A stretch of 64,000 nucleotides of DNA from contig JBFLYD010000028.1 in assembly GCA_040756905.1 (NCBI GenBank), positions 10,278-74,277 of the forward strand, read 5' to 3'. Position 1 is the first letter of the stretch, and each line of letters opens with the position of its first letter. Source of the DNA: Acidobacteriota bacterium. Its GTDB lineage: Bacteria > Acidobacteriota > Aminicenantia > JBFLYD01. Shown here one piece after another: positions 52,774 through 61,551 of the stretch. The notes beneath the pieces are model-generated. The model was not told the DNA's origin and made no database searches. It worked only from the letters and a program-made list of their open reading frames with translations. Both the position numbers and the translations under genes were made by a program.

Positions 52774-53379
52774 ATGAAACGAAAGACAGAATCAAAAAAG
52801 GAATTAATAAGTAGCACTTCCTTAAAGCTTTTTGTCGAGAAAGGAATTAAGGGAACCACAACAAAGGAAATTGCAAAAAAAGCCGGCATTGCCGAGGGAA
52901 CTATTTACAGACATTTTAAAAGCAAGAAAGATATCTCATTAAAATTGTTTATTTCAAGTATGAATTTGTTCTCCCAAGCCCTCAAAGATGAGGTAAGACA
53001 GGATGATATATCAGAAAAAAAACTTTTAAAGCTCATAAATAAGTTTTTTGAATTTGCTGAAAAACAGGAACTCATCTATCAATACGTAATATGGGGGCAT
53101 CAAACTGAGTTTTCTAAATTACCTTCAAATATAGTAGCTCCCAAAGATATTTTCATTCAGGTTATAAAAGAAGGGATGGAAAGAGGGGAGTTTAAAAAAG
53201 ATGATGAGAATTTAGCTGCATCTGCGGTAATAGGAATGATGATAAGAACAATATTTTTTATGAAACAGAATTTTATTAAATTAAAAAAACAGGAAGTAAT
53301 CAAAAAAATTCAGAATTATTCTTTAAATATTCTAAAAGCTAAAGCATTTACAGCAATGAAAATAAATGAATATTTTTAA
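52774..53379 (+). CDS. TetR family transcriptional regulator
   Basis: 201 residues. N-terminal helix-turn-helix TTKEIAKKAGIAEGTIYRHFKSKKDI (about 29-54) and an all-helical ligand-binding C-terminal domain of the TetR_C type. Placement behind the operator palindrome at 52741-52760 implies autorepression. The NnrS-like gene follows 17 bases later, so the regulator probably controls its own operon. The inducer is unknown; NO or nitrogen-oxide stress is a guess from context. Confidence 0.92.
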   Translation: MKRKTESKKELISSTSLKLFVEKGIKGTTTKEIAKKAGIAEGTIYRHFKSKKDISLKLFISSMNLFSQALKDEVRQDDISEKKLLKLINKFFEFAEKQELIYQYVIWGHQTEFSKLPSNIVAPKDIFIQVIKEGMERGEFKKDDENLAASAVIGMMIRTIFFMKQNFIKLKKQEVIKKIQNYSLNILKAKAFTAMKINEYF

Positions 53380-53395
53380 ATAGTAAGGAGCTAAA

Positions 53396-54958
53396 ATGAA
53401 TGAATCAAAACAGCATAAAAATGAGGAAATAATAATAAATAAACATATGACTCTTCCTGAGATCATTTTAAAATTTCCTCAAACAAGGGAAATCTTTGAT
53501 AGATATGGTTTAAAAGGCTGTGGAGGTCCTTTAGGTCCACCGGAAACTGTTGAATTTTTTTCAAAAGTTCATAAAGTAGATGAGAAAGCATTGTTGGAGG
53601 AATTAAACGAAGCTGTTAAAAGCAAGCCGAAATCTATAGATGCTTTATTATACAAAGAAACATTAGGAGATATACTCTATAAAAGATTCTTTAAAGCAGC
53701 GATAGTTATAGTTCTTACGATTGGGTGTTTATTTGGTGCCATAAATTTAGCGTACATTTCATTAAAGGGTTCTTTTTTTGCCCTTCCTTTGAAATATACA
53801 ATAGCCCATGCCCATGCAATGGTTGCAGGTTGGGTAGCCTTATTTATAATGGGTTTTGCATATCAGGCATTCCCAAGATTTGCATACAGTACGCTATGGA
53901 ATGCAAGACTGGCTTCTCTTACGTTCTATCTGATGATTTCAGGAATAATTCTATATTTCCCAGCTCAATTGTTAAATCCCTCTACTTTTACAATTTCTCT
54001 TGGTATATTTTCTGGGTTTTTGGAAACAGCAGCAATTTTTCTTTTTATTTTAATAATTGTAAAAACAATAAAAAAATCAGGTAAAAAAGTTGAGGCTCAT
54101 GGAAAATTTGTTTTTGCATCATTCTTTTTCTTCTTAGTTCAATCTATTTTTAATATAGGATATTTTTATTCTATTTCATCGGCTAAAAGCTTTGATTCTT
54201 TAGTAGAAAAAGTCTCTATTTTATCTGGTCCCCTTCGTGACATTCAGTTGATAGGATTCGCTGGAATGATGATATTTGGAGTAAGTCAGAGGTTGCTTCC
54301 CACTGCATTCGGGTTCAATGAGATTTCAAAAAAGCTTTCCAATATTCTTTTTGCAATGATGATTCTATTCATCGTGAGCGAAATAATTTTTCTTTATCTT
54401 TTGAGATCAACTAAAAACCATATTTTTGGGATTGGCGTTGAAATATCTTATCCGATATTTTTTGTCTGTTCATTAACCCTGTTTTTCAAATTTGGAATTC
54501 TTAAAAAAATTTCTGAAAAAGATAGAAGCTTAAAATTTATAAGAGCCTCTTATTCATGGCTTGTAGTGTCAGTATTAATGCTTCTCCTATTTCCTTTTTA
54601 TAATTCATTAACAAATCAAAGCTTCTCCCATGCTTTCTGGGGCTCTTACAGACATGCATTTACTGTGGGGTTTATAACTATGATGATAATGGGAGTCTCA
54701 AGTAAGATAATTCCCATGCTTTCAGGTAAAGATGTTTTATCCCTTAATTCATTAATGATTCCTTTTGTGTTAATCAATGCAGGAAATATATTAAGAATTA
54801 CCTCTGAGACGTTAACAGATTTTATTCCCAAAACTGCTTTTTCAATAATGGGATTCAGTGGCTTTATAGAGGTTATCGCATTATTTTTGTGGGGTTATGA
54901 GATGTATAAAAATATGACTCCTAGTGTTGTGTCACTTAAATACCTTTCGTTATTTTGA
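53396..54958 (+). CDS. DUF1858-NnrS fusion membrane protein, C-terminus altered by a repeat
   Basis: 520 residues. N-terminal DUF1858/ScdA_N-like domain (MTLPEIILKFPQTREIFDRYG...GCGG, about 18-75) is followed by a 12-helix NnrS-like membrane part with AHAHAMVAGWVALFIMGFAYQ (about 138-158) and HAFTVGFITMMIMGVSSKIIP. NnrS proteins are heme/copper membrane proteins linked to nitric-oxide tolerance. The last ~11 codons and the stop lie in a dispersed repeat (54923 on), so the native end is lost. A taaggag site precedes the ATG. Confidence 0.82.
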   Translation: MNESKQHKNEEIIINKHMTLPEIILKFPQTREIFDRYGLKGCGGPLGPPETVEFFSKVHKVDEKALLEELNEAVKSKPKSIDALLYKETLGDILYKRFFKAAIVIVLTIGCLFGAINLAYISLKGSFFALPLKYTIAHAHAMVAGWVALFIMGFAYQAFPRFAYSTLWNARLASLTFYLMISGIILYFPAQLLNPSTFTISLGIFSGFLETAAIFLFILIIVKTIKKSGKKVEAHGKFVFASFFFFLVQSIFNIGYFYSISSAKSFDSLVEKVSILSGPLRDIQLIGFAGMMIFGVSQRLLPTAFGFNEISKKLSNILFAMMILFIVSEIIFLYLLRSTKNHIFGIGVEISYPIFFVCSLTLFFKFGILKKISEKDRSLKFIRASYSWLVVSVLMLLLFPFYNSLTNQSFSHAFWGSYRHAFTVGFITMMIMGVSSKIIPMLSGKDVLSLNSLMIPFVLINAGNILRITSETLTDFIPKTAFSIMGFSGFIEVIALFLWGYEMYKNMTPSVVSLKYLSLF

Positions 54959-55066
54959 TGTGACACAACACTTTCCCTATGGGGGCAAGCCCCCCTTAGA
55001 CGCTTCGCTGAGCACCCCCCAGACATGGGGAAGATACCTTCCCCATACCCCTTCAGTGTGCTGTCT
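54923..55066 (+). repeat. Dispersed palindromic repeat, copy 3
   Basis: Left hairpin agtgttgtgtcac (54923-54935) with gtgacacaacact (54960-54972), loop 24 bases. The core is almost identical to copy 2 (tttccctatgggggcaagcc and gagcaccccccagacatggg...cccttcagtgtgctgtc). The right inverted arm GACAGCACA is missing. The left arm lies within the coding frame of the NnrS-like gene and supplies its stop. Confidence 0.85.
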
Positions 55067-55118
55067 GAGAAAATTTTTTTAATTTTTTATTGTTTTTAAA
55101 TTATTGGTAGGAGGTTAG

Positions 55119-55445
55119 ATGAACGCAAAGGTCTATAAATTAGTTTTTATTTTAGGGACTTTGATATCCTTGCTACTTTTCATGATACTCACTTTTGACT
55201 CTCATGGCAAAATTAAGGCTCTGACAAACAGCCAGAATCTTTCTACAGAAGTAATCGCTGGAAAAAAAGTATGGGAAAAATATAACTGCAATGATTGCCA
55301 TACTATCCTTGGATTCGGAGGATACTATGCCCCTGACATGACAAAGGTTTACGCAAGGCTGGGTTATGATGGAATTAAAAAAGAGTGGAAAATCCAGGAA
55401 AATATTTTGCCTCTTCCTATCGTAAAATGCCCAATCAATATTTAA
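55119..55445 (+). pseudogene. norC-like nitric oxide reductase cytochrome c subunit, 5' part before frameshift
   Basis: A membrane anchor (about 5-27) precedes the NorC-typical heme region GKKVWEKYNCNDCHTILG then FGGYYAPDMTKVYARLGYDGIKKEW. After about 55382 the NorC sequence continues in the -1 frame. One added A in the six-A run 55377-55382 would join the frames. taggagg precedes the ATG. It is inactive as sequenced unless the shift is an error. Confidence 0.75.
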
Positions 55446-55687
55446 ATGAAATGGAAATAAATAATCTAATTTTGTTTTTAAAATGGGTAAGCGAAATAGA
55501 TAACAATGATTGGCCTCCTCAAGATAGAAAATATCTTAAAAAATATAGGGAGATGGAACTTCAAAAAACAGATGAAAATTTGATTGGAGAAAAGCTAATC
55601 AGAGAAAAAGGGTGTCTTGATTGTCATAAATTAACTTCCGGCTATAAATTACTACACACATGGCAATCAGATTACTGTTGCTCATAG
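55385..55687 (+). pseudogene. norC-like gene, 3' part after frameshift
   Basis: Continuation of NorC in the shifted frame: ENPGKYFASSYRKMPNQYL, NEMEINNLILFLKWVSEIDNNDWPPQ, then a second heme motif CLDCHK. After LTSG (about 55643) the sequence becomes out-of-frame norB remnant. The single-heme NorC norm makes the second CxxCH unusual. No start signal belongs to this part. Confidence 0.7.
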
Positions 55688-55729
55688 ACATTTAGCATTT
55701 TTTGGAGCTTACGCTTTATTAAACCTTTC
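55644..55729 (+). pseudogene. Internal fragment of norB (nitric oxide reductase large subunit)
   Basis: In frame 55644, INYYTHGNQITVAHRHLAFF then GAYALLNL matches the conserved central helix of NorB around the metal-site histidines (TxGTQITxAHGHLAFxGAY). Everything upstream and downstream of this ~29-codon piece is missing. It was left by a large deletion between the end of norC and a DUF6448 gene. Confidence 0.7.
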
Positions 55730-55879
55730 TATTCCTGTTTCAAGGGCTTTTTTTGCAGCTTTTACAACTGGACCATCCATTGTGTCACAATGGGCAAAAA
55801 GCTTATTAGGCACAGGGAGAGTTATTATTAAAATGATAACGAAAATACCTGTTAAAGAAATAAAGTTTTTACTTCTCAT
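55709..55879 (-). pseudogene. 5' fragment of a DUF6448 gene
   Basis: 56 codons from an ATG with an ataggaggt ribosome site. A signal peptide is followed by AHCDTMDGPVVKAAKKALETG, the N-terminal hallmark of DUF6448 proteins. After about 55735 it runs into norB remnant on the opposite strand. Full members are about three times longer. It lies 11 bases after the DUF488 gene and was probably its operon partner. Confidence 0.6.
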
Positions 55880-55890
55880 AATATTACCTC

Positions 55891-56238
55891 CTATATTTTG
55901 ATTTCGATATAATCTTTCAATGCCATAGCATTGTTAAATTCTTCATCCTTAGCTCCATATAAGAGGGTTATGTTTGCTTCTTTTGCCTTTTTTAGGATAA
56001 GATTTACAAGCTCTTTTTTAGAATCTAATTCTTTAAAGTATCTTTTTTTGAATTCATCCCACTTTTTAGGATTATGCGAGAACCACTTTCTTAATTCATT
56101 ACTCGGTGCTATCTCTTTCAGCCACAAATCTATCTTTGCCCTTTCTTTATTCAAACCCCTCGGCCATAATCTATCTACAAGTATTCTAAAGCCATCGTCT
56201 TCAGCTGGTGTATTATAAATTCTTTTGATTCTTATCAT
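55891..56238 (-). CDS. DUF488 family protein
   Basis: 115 residues, complete. [28 protein letters not shown] at the start, [30 protein letters not shown] in the middle and [21 protein letters not shown] at the end are the DUF488 hallmarks. The fold is alpha/beta with a possible redox or nucleic-acid role; function unknown. An aaagga site precedes the ATG. It is flanked by remnants on both sides and is the only apparently intact gene between 54.96 and 56.6 kb. Confidence 0.85.
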   Translation of the reverse strand: MIRIKRIYNTPAEDDGFRILVDRLWPRGLNKERAKIDLWLKEIAPSNELRKWFSHNPKKWDEFKKRYFKELDSKKELVNLILKKAKEANITLLYGAKDEEFNNAMALKDYIEIKI

Positions 56239-56243
56239 TTCCT

Positions 56244-56396
56244 TTATCTTTTTATTCTATTACAGAGCTCCTTACCTATTTCAATTATTTTTTTGTAGTC
56301 ATCAGATGAAGGAGAACCATTTACTTCAACTGTTCCAATCTTTCACTCCGACCCAGAATACGCCATCCAATATCTCGGGCACATTATATAATTCAT
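56244..56396 (-). pseudogene. Possible collapsed flavodiiron (FprA-like) gene, ends only
   Basis: A gaggag site and ATG at 56396 precede, in a shifted frame, NVPEILDGVFWVGVKDWN, which resembles the beginning of A-type flavodiiron NO/O2 reductases. About 25 codons later, in another frame, VEVNGSPSSDDYKKIIEIGKELC resembles their C-terminal tail. If correct, some 350 codons were deleted. It lies just upstream of DUF488 on the same strand. Similarity is short, so the identification is tentative. Confidence 0.4.
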
Positions 56397-56571
56397 TTTT
56401 ATCTCCTCACAATTATTTAAATATTTTTTTTCAAAATTCCATAAAAATTTTTATATATAATCATTCTCAAATTATTATAAAAAAAAAATTTAGATAAAAA
56501 ACAAAATTAACTGGATAATCAAAATATTAAAGTAATTGTGAAGATCGATAAAGTTTTAATTAAAAGAACTC

Positions 56572-56601
56572 TTGAAAATGGGCATTCTTTTTTTATATTA
56601 T
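56572..56601 (+). promoter_or_regulatory. Promoter of the Asp-box propeller gene
   Basis: TTGAAA (56572-56577) with TATATT (56594-56599, 16-base spacer) or TATTAT (56596-56601, 18-base spacer), about 26 bases before the start, then an aaaggaggt site. The gap 56397-56571 is AT-rich with nothing further recognised. Confidence 0.5.
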
Positions 56602-56626
56602 GTCAATAAAAGGAGGTAGAGATAAA

Positions 56627-59600
56627 ATGAGAATTTTTTTGCGTTTTAAAAAAATTACTTTGTTATTAGTTTTAATTTTATTTTTGATAGTCTCACTGGG
56701 TTTTTCTGCGGAAAAGAAACCATCAATTCCAGTTCAGCAATTTTTTACTTTGGATGAATCACTCATCAAAGGTCTTATGTGGAGATGCATTGGATCTGCC
56801 AACATGGGAGGCAGGGTTGATGATTTTGCTGTTGTTGAAAATCAATCAAATATTATCTATGTCGCAACAGCTTCAGGAGGAGTATGGAAAACGATTAACA
56901 ATGGAATAACATGGGAACCAATTTTTGATAATGAAAGTGTGAGCACGATAGGGGATATTACTGTTGCTCCTTCTGACCCGAACATTGTATGGGTTGGAAC
57001 AGGTGAGGCCAACAATCGTCAGAGTTCTTCATGGGGAAATGGCGTTTATAAATCGATGGATGGTGGGAAAACATGGATTAACATGGGATTAAAGGATTCC
57101 CATCACGTAGGTCGAATTGTCATCGATCCTAAAAATCCGGATGTAGTTTATGTGGCTGCTGCAGGACGTCTCTGGGGACCTAACAAAGAAAGAGGATTAT
57201 TCAAAACCTCAGATGGCGGAAAAACATGGAAAAACGTCTTATTTATCAATGAAGATACTGGAGTAATTGATGTGGCAATGGATTATGAGAGCCCTAACAT
57301 TATTTATGCAGCAGCTTATCAAAGAAGGCGAACCGCCTATGGGTTTAATGGAGGCGGTCCCCATAGTGCTCTTTATAAATCAATCGATGGTGGAGAAACA
57401 TGGAAGAAGTTAACAGAAGGATTGCCCTCAGGTGACACCGGAAGAATAGGCGTCGATGTTTACAGGAAAAACCCGAACATTGTGTATACCATTATTGAAA
57501 ATAAAGAGGGTGGAGTTTTCCGCTCAGAGGATAAAGGAGAGACCTGGAAGAAAATAAGCAGCACAAATCCAAGGCCGATGTATTACAGTCAGATAAGAAT
57601 AGACCCGAACAATGACCAGCGAATCTGGGTTCTTGGCGCTCAGATGTATTTTTCAGAAGATGGGGGAAAGACATTCAGGACAGATTGGATAAGAATGATC
57701 CATGGAGACCATCATGCTTTGTGGATTAACCCGGCTGATTCAAATCATATGGTTCTTGGTTCAGACGGAGGAATCCATATATCTTATGATACGGGAAGAA
57801 GCTGGGATTTTATTAACACAATCCCTCTTGGTCAGTTCTATGAAATCGGTTTTGATATGCGTAAGCCATACTATGTATATGGTGGATTGCAGGATAATGG
57901 AAGCTGGGCTGGCCCGAGCGCAACTCGTTATCGTGTAGGTATAACAAATGAAGACTGGTACAATGTTGGTGGCGGAGATGGTTTCTATGCTCAGGTTGAC
58001 CCGACTGACCATACGATAGTTTATGTTGAATCTCAGGATGGGAATCTTATGCGCTTTAATTTGAAAACCGATGAGAGACGTTCTATAAGACCTGTTCCAA
58101 AAGATGAGAAGGAGGAATATCGCTTTAATTGGAACTCGCCTATACTGATTTCTCCTCATAATCCAAAGACGATTTATTATGGTGGAAATAAATTGTTTAA
58201 ATCAACCGACAGAGGAGAAACATGGGCTGAAAGCCCGGATCTTACCACCAATCAGGACAGAGATAAGTTGCCCATAATGGGAGTTATTCTAAATGAAAAT
58301 ACACTTTCAAGGAATGACGGAGTTCTCCATTATGGAACTATAATAACAATTTCTGAATCACCGCTAAAAGAAGGATTACTGTATGTGGGAACTGATGATG
58401 GATATGTTCAAGTCTCAAAGGATGGTGGAAAAACCTGGGAAAATTTAACAGGCCGAATTAAAGGAGTTCCTCCGAATACTTATGTCAGTCGAGTGGTTGC
58501 TTCCCGATTTAAAGAAGGAACTGTTTACGTTACTTTTGACGGGCACCGAAGCAATGATTTTACTCCTTATGTGTTTGTGAGCTCTGATTACGGTGAGAAC
58601 TGGAAATCAATTGTGGGTAATCTTCCTCATGGACATACTGTTAACGTAATCAGAGAGAGTCTTAAAAACTCAAATCTTCTTTTCGTTGGAACTGAATTTG
58701 GAGCCAATTTCTCTTTAAACAGGGGTGAGAAGTGGATTCGATTCAAGGGAAATCTGCCAACAGTCCCTGTAGATGACATTGCAATTCATCCGAGAGAAAA
58801 TGACCTTATTTTTGGAACCCATGGTAGAAGTGTATGGATACTGGATGACATCACTCCTCTTGAAAGCTTAACTGAAAAGGTTCTTTCTTCTGATTGTTTT
58901 CTTTTTGATATAAAACCAGCAACTATTTTTAATCCATACAGCCATAAAGGAAGTACAGGACATAAATTTTTCACCGCACCGAACCCTCCTTTTGGTGCTC
59001 TCCTCAGTTACTACCTGAGAGAAAGAATTAAAGATAAGGATAAAGAGAAGGCCGAGGTAAAAATAACAATTTTTGATAAAGATGGAAAAAAGATTCGTCA
59101 GTTAAAAGGAACAAATGAACAAGGAATAAACAGAATAAACTGGGACTTACGTTATGAACCTCCGGTTGTTCCAGAACAGGAGCAGAGAGGGTTTTTCAGG
59201 GGGCCTCTTTCACCATTTGTTCTTCCTGGAGAATACACGGTAAAGCTTGAAGCAGCAGGAAAGGAGATGACAAAAACTGTAAGAGTTGAGCTCAACCCCG
59301 TTTATGAAATCTTAGAAGAAAATTATAAATTCTATCATGATACTCTTATGAAATTATTTCAACTTAATACTTCAATTCGAGAGGCAGATAATTCAATAAA
59401 AAACCTTGAAGACCAGCTAAAAAACCTTCAAAAAACTTTAAAAAACTTTAAAGATGCTCCAGAGACTTTAAACTCAGAAATAGAAAAAGTTCTGAAGAAA
59501 TTGGATGAGATCAAAGGAAAATTGATAGGCAAGCCAGATGACTTTATGATGAGAAGCAGGGCAATTAGAGGTCGAGCATCCATGCTCTATTTTGCTATTA

Positions 59601-59785
59601 ACAGTTATATTGATATTCCCACCCCTCCTCAACTGGAGCAGGTTGAAAAAGTTTCCCAGCAGACAAAACAAGTCATAACAGAGTTAAACGAGACTATTGA
59701 AAAATCGATTCCGGACTTAAATAAGTTGATAAGAGAAAGCAATATCCCTTATTTAATCCCCGGTAAAAAAATTGAGGTTATGTAG
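56627..59785 (+). CDS. Large exported Asp-box/VPS10-sortilin-like beta-propeller protein
   Basis: 1052 residues from the ATG at 56627 (the longer frame from 56600 contains the ribosome site). Signal peptide about 1-25. At least nine Asp-box motifs: NNGITW, SMDGGKTW, TSDGGKTW, SIDGGETW, SEDKGETW, SEDGGKTF, STDRGETW, SKDGGKTW, SSDYGENW, forming one or two propellers over ~700 residues. After about 790 a FlgD-like Ig segment (GINRINWDLRYEPP) and a coiled coil (about 900-1000) follow. The family is common among protein-degrading bacteria and often annotated as glycosyl hydrolase; no catalytic residues can be assigned here. Confidence 0.88.
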   Translation: MRIFLRFKKITLLLVLILFLIVSLGFSAEKKPSIPVQQFFTLDESLIKGLMWRCIGSANMGGRVDDFAVVENQSNIIYVATASGGVWKTINNGITWEPIFDNESVSTIGDITVAPSDPNIVWVGTGEANNRQSSSWGNGVYKSMDGGKTWINMGLKDSHHVGRIVIDPKNPDVVYVAAAGRLWGPNKERGLFKTSDGGKTWKNVLFINEDTGVIDVAMDYESPNIIYAAAYQRRRTAYGFNGGGPHSALYKSIDGGETWKKLTEGLPSGDTGRIGVDVYRKNPNIVYTIIENKEGGVFRSEDKGETWKKISSTNPRPMYYSQIRIDPNNDQRIWVLGAQMYFSEDGGKTFRTDWIRMIHGDHHALWINPADSNHMVLGSDGGIHISYDTGRSWDFINTIPLGQFYEIGFDMRKPYYVYGGLQDNGSWAGPSATRYRVGITNEDWYNVGGGDGFYAQVDPTDHTIVYVESQDGNLMRFNLKTDERRSIRPVPKDEKEEYRFNWNSPILISPHNPKTIYYGGNKLFKSTDRGETWAESPDLTTNQDRDKLPIMGVILNENTLSRNDGVLHYGTIITISESPLKEGLLYVGTDDGYVQVSKDGGKTWENLTGRIKGVPPNTYVSRVVASRFKEGTVYVTFDGHRSNDFTPYVFVSSDYGENWKSIVGNLPHGHTVNVIRESLKNSNLLFVGTEFGANFSLNRGEKWIRFKGNLPTVPVDDIAIHPRENDLIFGTHGRSVWILDDITPLESLTEKVLSSDCFLFDIKPATIFNPYSHKGSTGHKFFTAPNPPFGALLSYYLRERIKDKDKEKAEVKITIFDKDGKKIRQLKGTNEQGINRINWDLRYEPPVVPEQEQRGFFRGPLSPFVLPGEYTVKLEAAGKEMTKTVRVELNPVYEILEENYKFYHDTLMKLFQLNTSIREADNSIKNLEDQLKNLQKTLKNFKDAPETLNSEIEKVLKKLDEIKGKLIGKPDDFMMRSRAIRGRASMLYFAINSYIDIPTPPQLEQVEKVSQQTKQVITELNETIEKSIPDLNKLIRESNIPYLIPGKKIEVM

Positions 59786-59793
59786 TTAAACGT

Positions 59794-60213
59794 TTATTCA
59801 TCAAGAGAAGGACGGAAAGAGCGGAGCCTCTTTTTTTCTGAATGCCTTCTTTTTTCTTCGAGAATTTTTAGTTTTGCTCTCTTTGATCTCTTTCGCTTTT
59901 GCCTTCTTATTTTTTCTATCCTTTTCTGCTCTTCGCTCTGTTTTTCCAGAATCATGTTTTCTATTTTTTCAATAAGAATTCTACGGGCTAAGAATCGGTT
60001 TATAGACTGATATCTTTCCTTCTGACATTTTACTTCTATACCTGTAGGAAGATGCTTGAGATATACGCATGTGGAGGCTTTATTTACTTTCTGACCCCCT
60101 TTCCCTCCAGAACGAATGAATTTTTCCACGAGATCTTTTTCAAAAATTCCCAGTCGTTCCATCTTTTCTAAAAGAGCCTTCTCTTTATCTCTACTGACGC
60201 CAAAATCGGTCAT
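59794..60213 (-). CDS. RF-1 domain release-factor-like ribosome rescue protein
   Basis: 139 residues. The peptidyl-tRNA hydrolysis motif GGQ is in FIRSGGKGGQKVNK (about 32-45), followed by STCVYLKHLPTGIEVKCQKERYQSINRFLARRIL. The protein lacks the codon-recognition domains of RF1/RF2 and ends in a very basic Lys/Arg-rich tail (about 90-130). This fits MTRFR(C12orf65)/ArfB-like factors that free stalled ribosomes. It is longer and more basic than many ArfB proteins. It is the last gene of a minus-strand group with the M16 pair. Confidence 0.88.
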   Translation of the reverse strand: MTDFGVSRDKEKALLEKMERLGIFEKDLVEKFIRSGGKGGQKVNKASTCVYLKHLPTGIEVKCQKERYQSINRFLARRILIEKIENMILEKQSEEQKRIEKIRRQKRKRSKRAKLKILEEKRRHSEKKRLRSFRPSLDE

Positions 60214-60219
60214 TTTAAT

Positions 60220-61536
60220 TTAATCCTTTTTTGGCCCGATTATTACCTGTATTTCTTTTTCCGGTGAAATACATTCACGAATGAACTCATCGATTTCTTG
60301 AAGATTAATTTTGTCCAGCTCATCAAAAAATTTATTGAAAAAATCATATCCGAGTCCTAAAGCCTCAAAAAATGCAAGGGTTCTTGTTCTTTTATCTTTA
60401 GTTTCGTTCAGCCTTAAAAAATTTGCTTTAGCATTAATTTTAGTAATGTTCAATTCTTCCTCAGTTAGCCCTTTTTCTCTTAAATCCTGAAGCTCTTTTT
60501 TTAATGCTTCTAAAGTAATTTCTCTTTTTTCATTTTGAGTTTCTATGTAAGTTTCAATGATTCCTCCATGCTTCATCGAAATTGCTTTGGAGCCAACATT
60601 GTAGGCTAATTTTTCTTTATGTCTAAGCTGCCAGAGCCTTGAGTTAATTCCCTTCCCGAGCAAAGTTTCTAAAAGAGTGGCTAATATAAAATTTTTTGGA
60701 TTTGCTTCCCTGAGAGGATACCCGATTGAAATAAAGGATTGCTTTTTTTCTTTTTCAAAGAAGAAGTTATTTTTCAAAGCTCGCATTTTAAAGGTTGTTA
60801 TCCCATGTGGTTTTCCCGGAGGGAATTTTAAAAAATATTTTTGGATAATCTCAATTAATTTCTCATTATCTAAATCAGAAGAAACAACGATAATCATGTT
60901 TCCAGCTTTGAAAAAATTACCATAGAAATTTTTAATGTCTCCTTTTTTTATTTTTTTAAGGGATTCTTCTGTGCCAAAGACTGGATTTCCATATCCTGTA
61001 TCTCTATATAAACCTTTAAGATAAGCGTTGTAGGCCATTTGAGCCGGGTTATCCTGTTCAGCTTTGATTTGATCGGTCATATAATCTTTAATTCTGTTTA
61101 TTCTCAAGGATGAAAAGAGAGGATCTGTCATAGATTTACAAATTATGCTTAAAGTCTCCTCGAATTTTTCTGAAAGACATTTTAAGGTTATAAGAGAGTA
61201 ATCTCCGGTGCAGTTCAGAGAAATTCCTGAGGATGATTCAGTCAGGATTTGAACTTTACTCCAATCTGGGATTTCTATGGATAATCTTGTTGTAAGATAG
61301 GCTATCCCATTTTTCTCAGGGGGTTCGATTGAAGTTCCTCCTTTGACAAGAATCTGCATTACAGTAAGTTTAGAAAAGTTGTCGTTCTGAGTTATTATAG
61401 TTAAACCATTGTTTAAAACTTTTTTGTTCAGATTTTTCAAAATAAAATTTCCAGTTCCGGGATAGGAAAGAAGAGAGGACGATAAAAATATGAAAGGAAG
61501 GAGATGAATTGGAAAAAATCTTTTTTTAATCCTCAT
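60220..61536 (-). CDS. M16 peptidase-like protein, non-catalytic partner (pair 2)
   Basis: 438 residues with an N-terminal signal (about 1-25). The M16 fold is visible (LNNGLTIITQNDNFSKLTVMQILVKGGTSIEPPEKNG, GKGINSRLWQLRHKEKLAYNVGSK). IAYLTTRLS stands where HxxEH should be, so it should be inactive. The product-binding region near KLAYNVG is retained. It is 15 bases downstream of the active partner gene, as in pair 1. Confidence 0.88.
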   Translation of the reverse strand: MRIKKRFFPIHLLPFIFLSSSLLSYPGTGNFILKNLNKKVLNNGLTIITQNDNFSKLTVMQILVKGGTSIEPPEKNGIAYLTTRLSIEIPDWSKVQILTESSSGISLNCTGDYSLITLKCLSEKFEETLSIICKSMTDPLFSSLRINRIKDYMTDQIKAEQDNPAQMAYNAYLKGLYRDTGYGNPVFGTEESLKKIKKGDIKNFYGNFFKAGNMIIVVSSDLDNEKLIEIIQKYFLKFPPGKPHGITTFKMRALKNNFFFEKEKKQSFISIGYPLREANPKNFILATLLETLLGKGINSRLWQLRHKEKLAYNVGSKAISMKHGGIIETYIETQNEKREITLEALKKELQDLREKGLTEEELNITKINAKANFLRLNETKDKRTRTLAFFEALGLGYDFFNKFFDELDKINLQEIDEFIRECISPEKEIQVIIGPKKD

Positions 61537-61551
61537 CTTAGTTAAATAATA

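Noticed and set aside
55370-55390. Programmed frameshift in norC
   Set aside because: The six-A run is not in the phase of a standard slippery heptamer and the downstream gene is already destroyed, so the locus looks like a pseudogene.
56225-56497. Plus-strand 90-codon open frame
   Set aside because: It is antisense to the possible flavodiiron remnant and consists of Phe/Ser/Leu-rich low-complexity sequence with no ribosome site.
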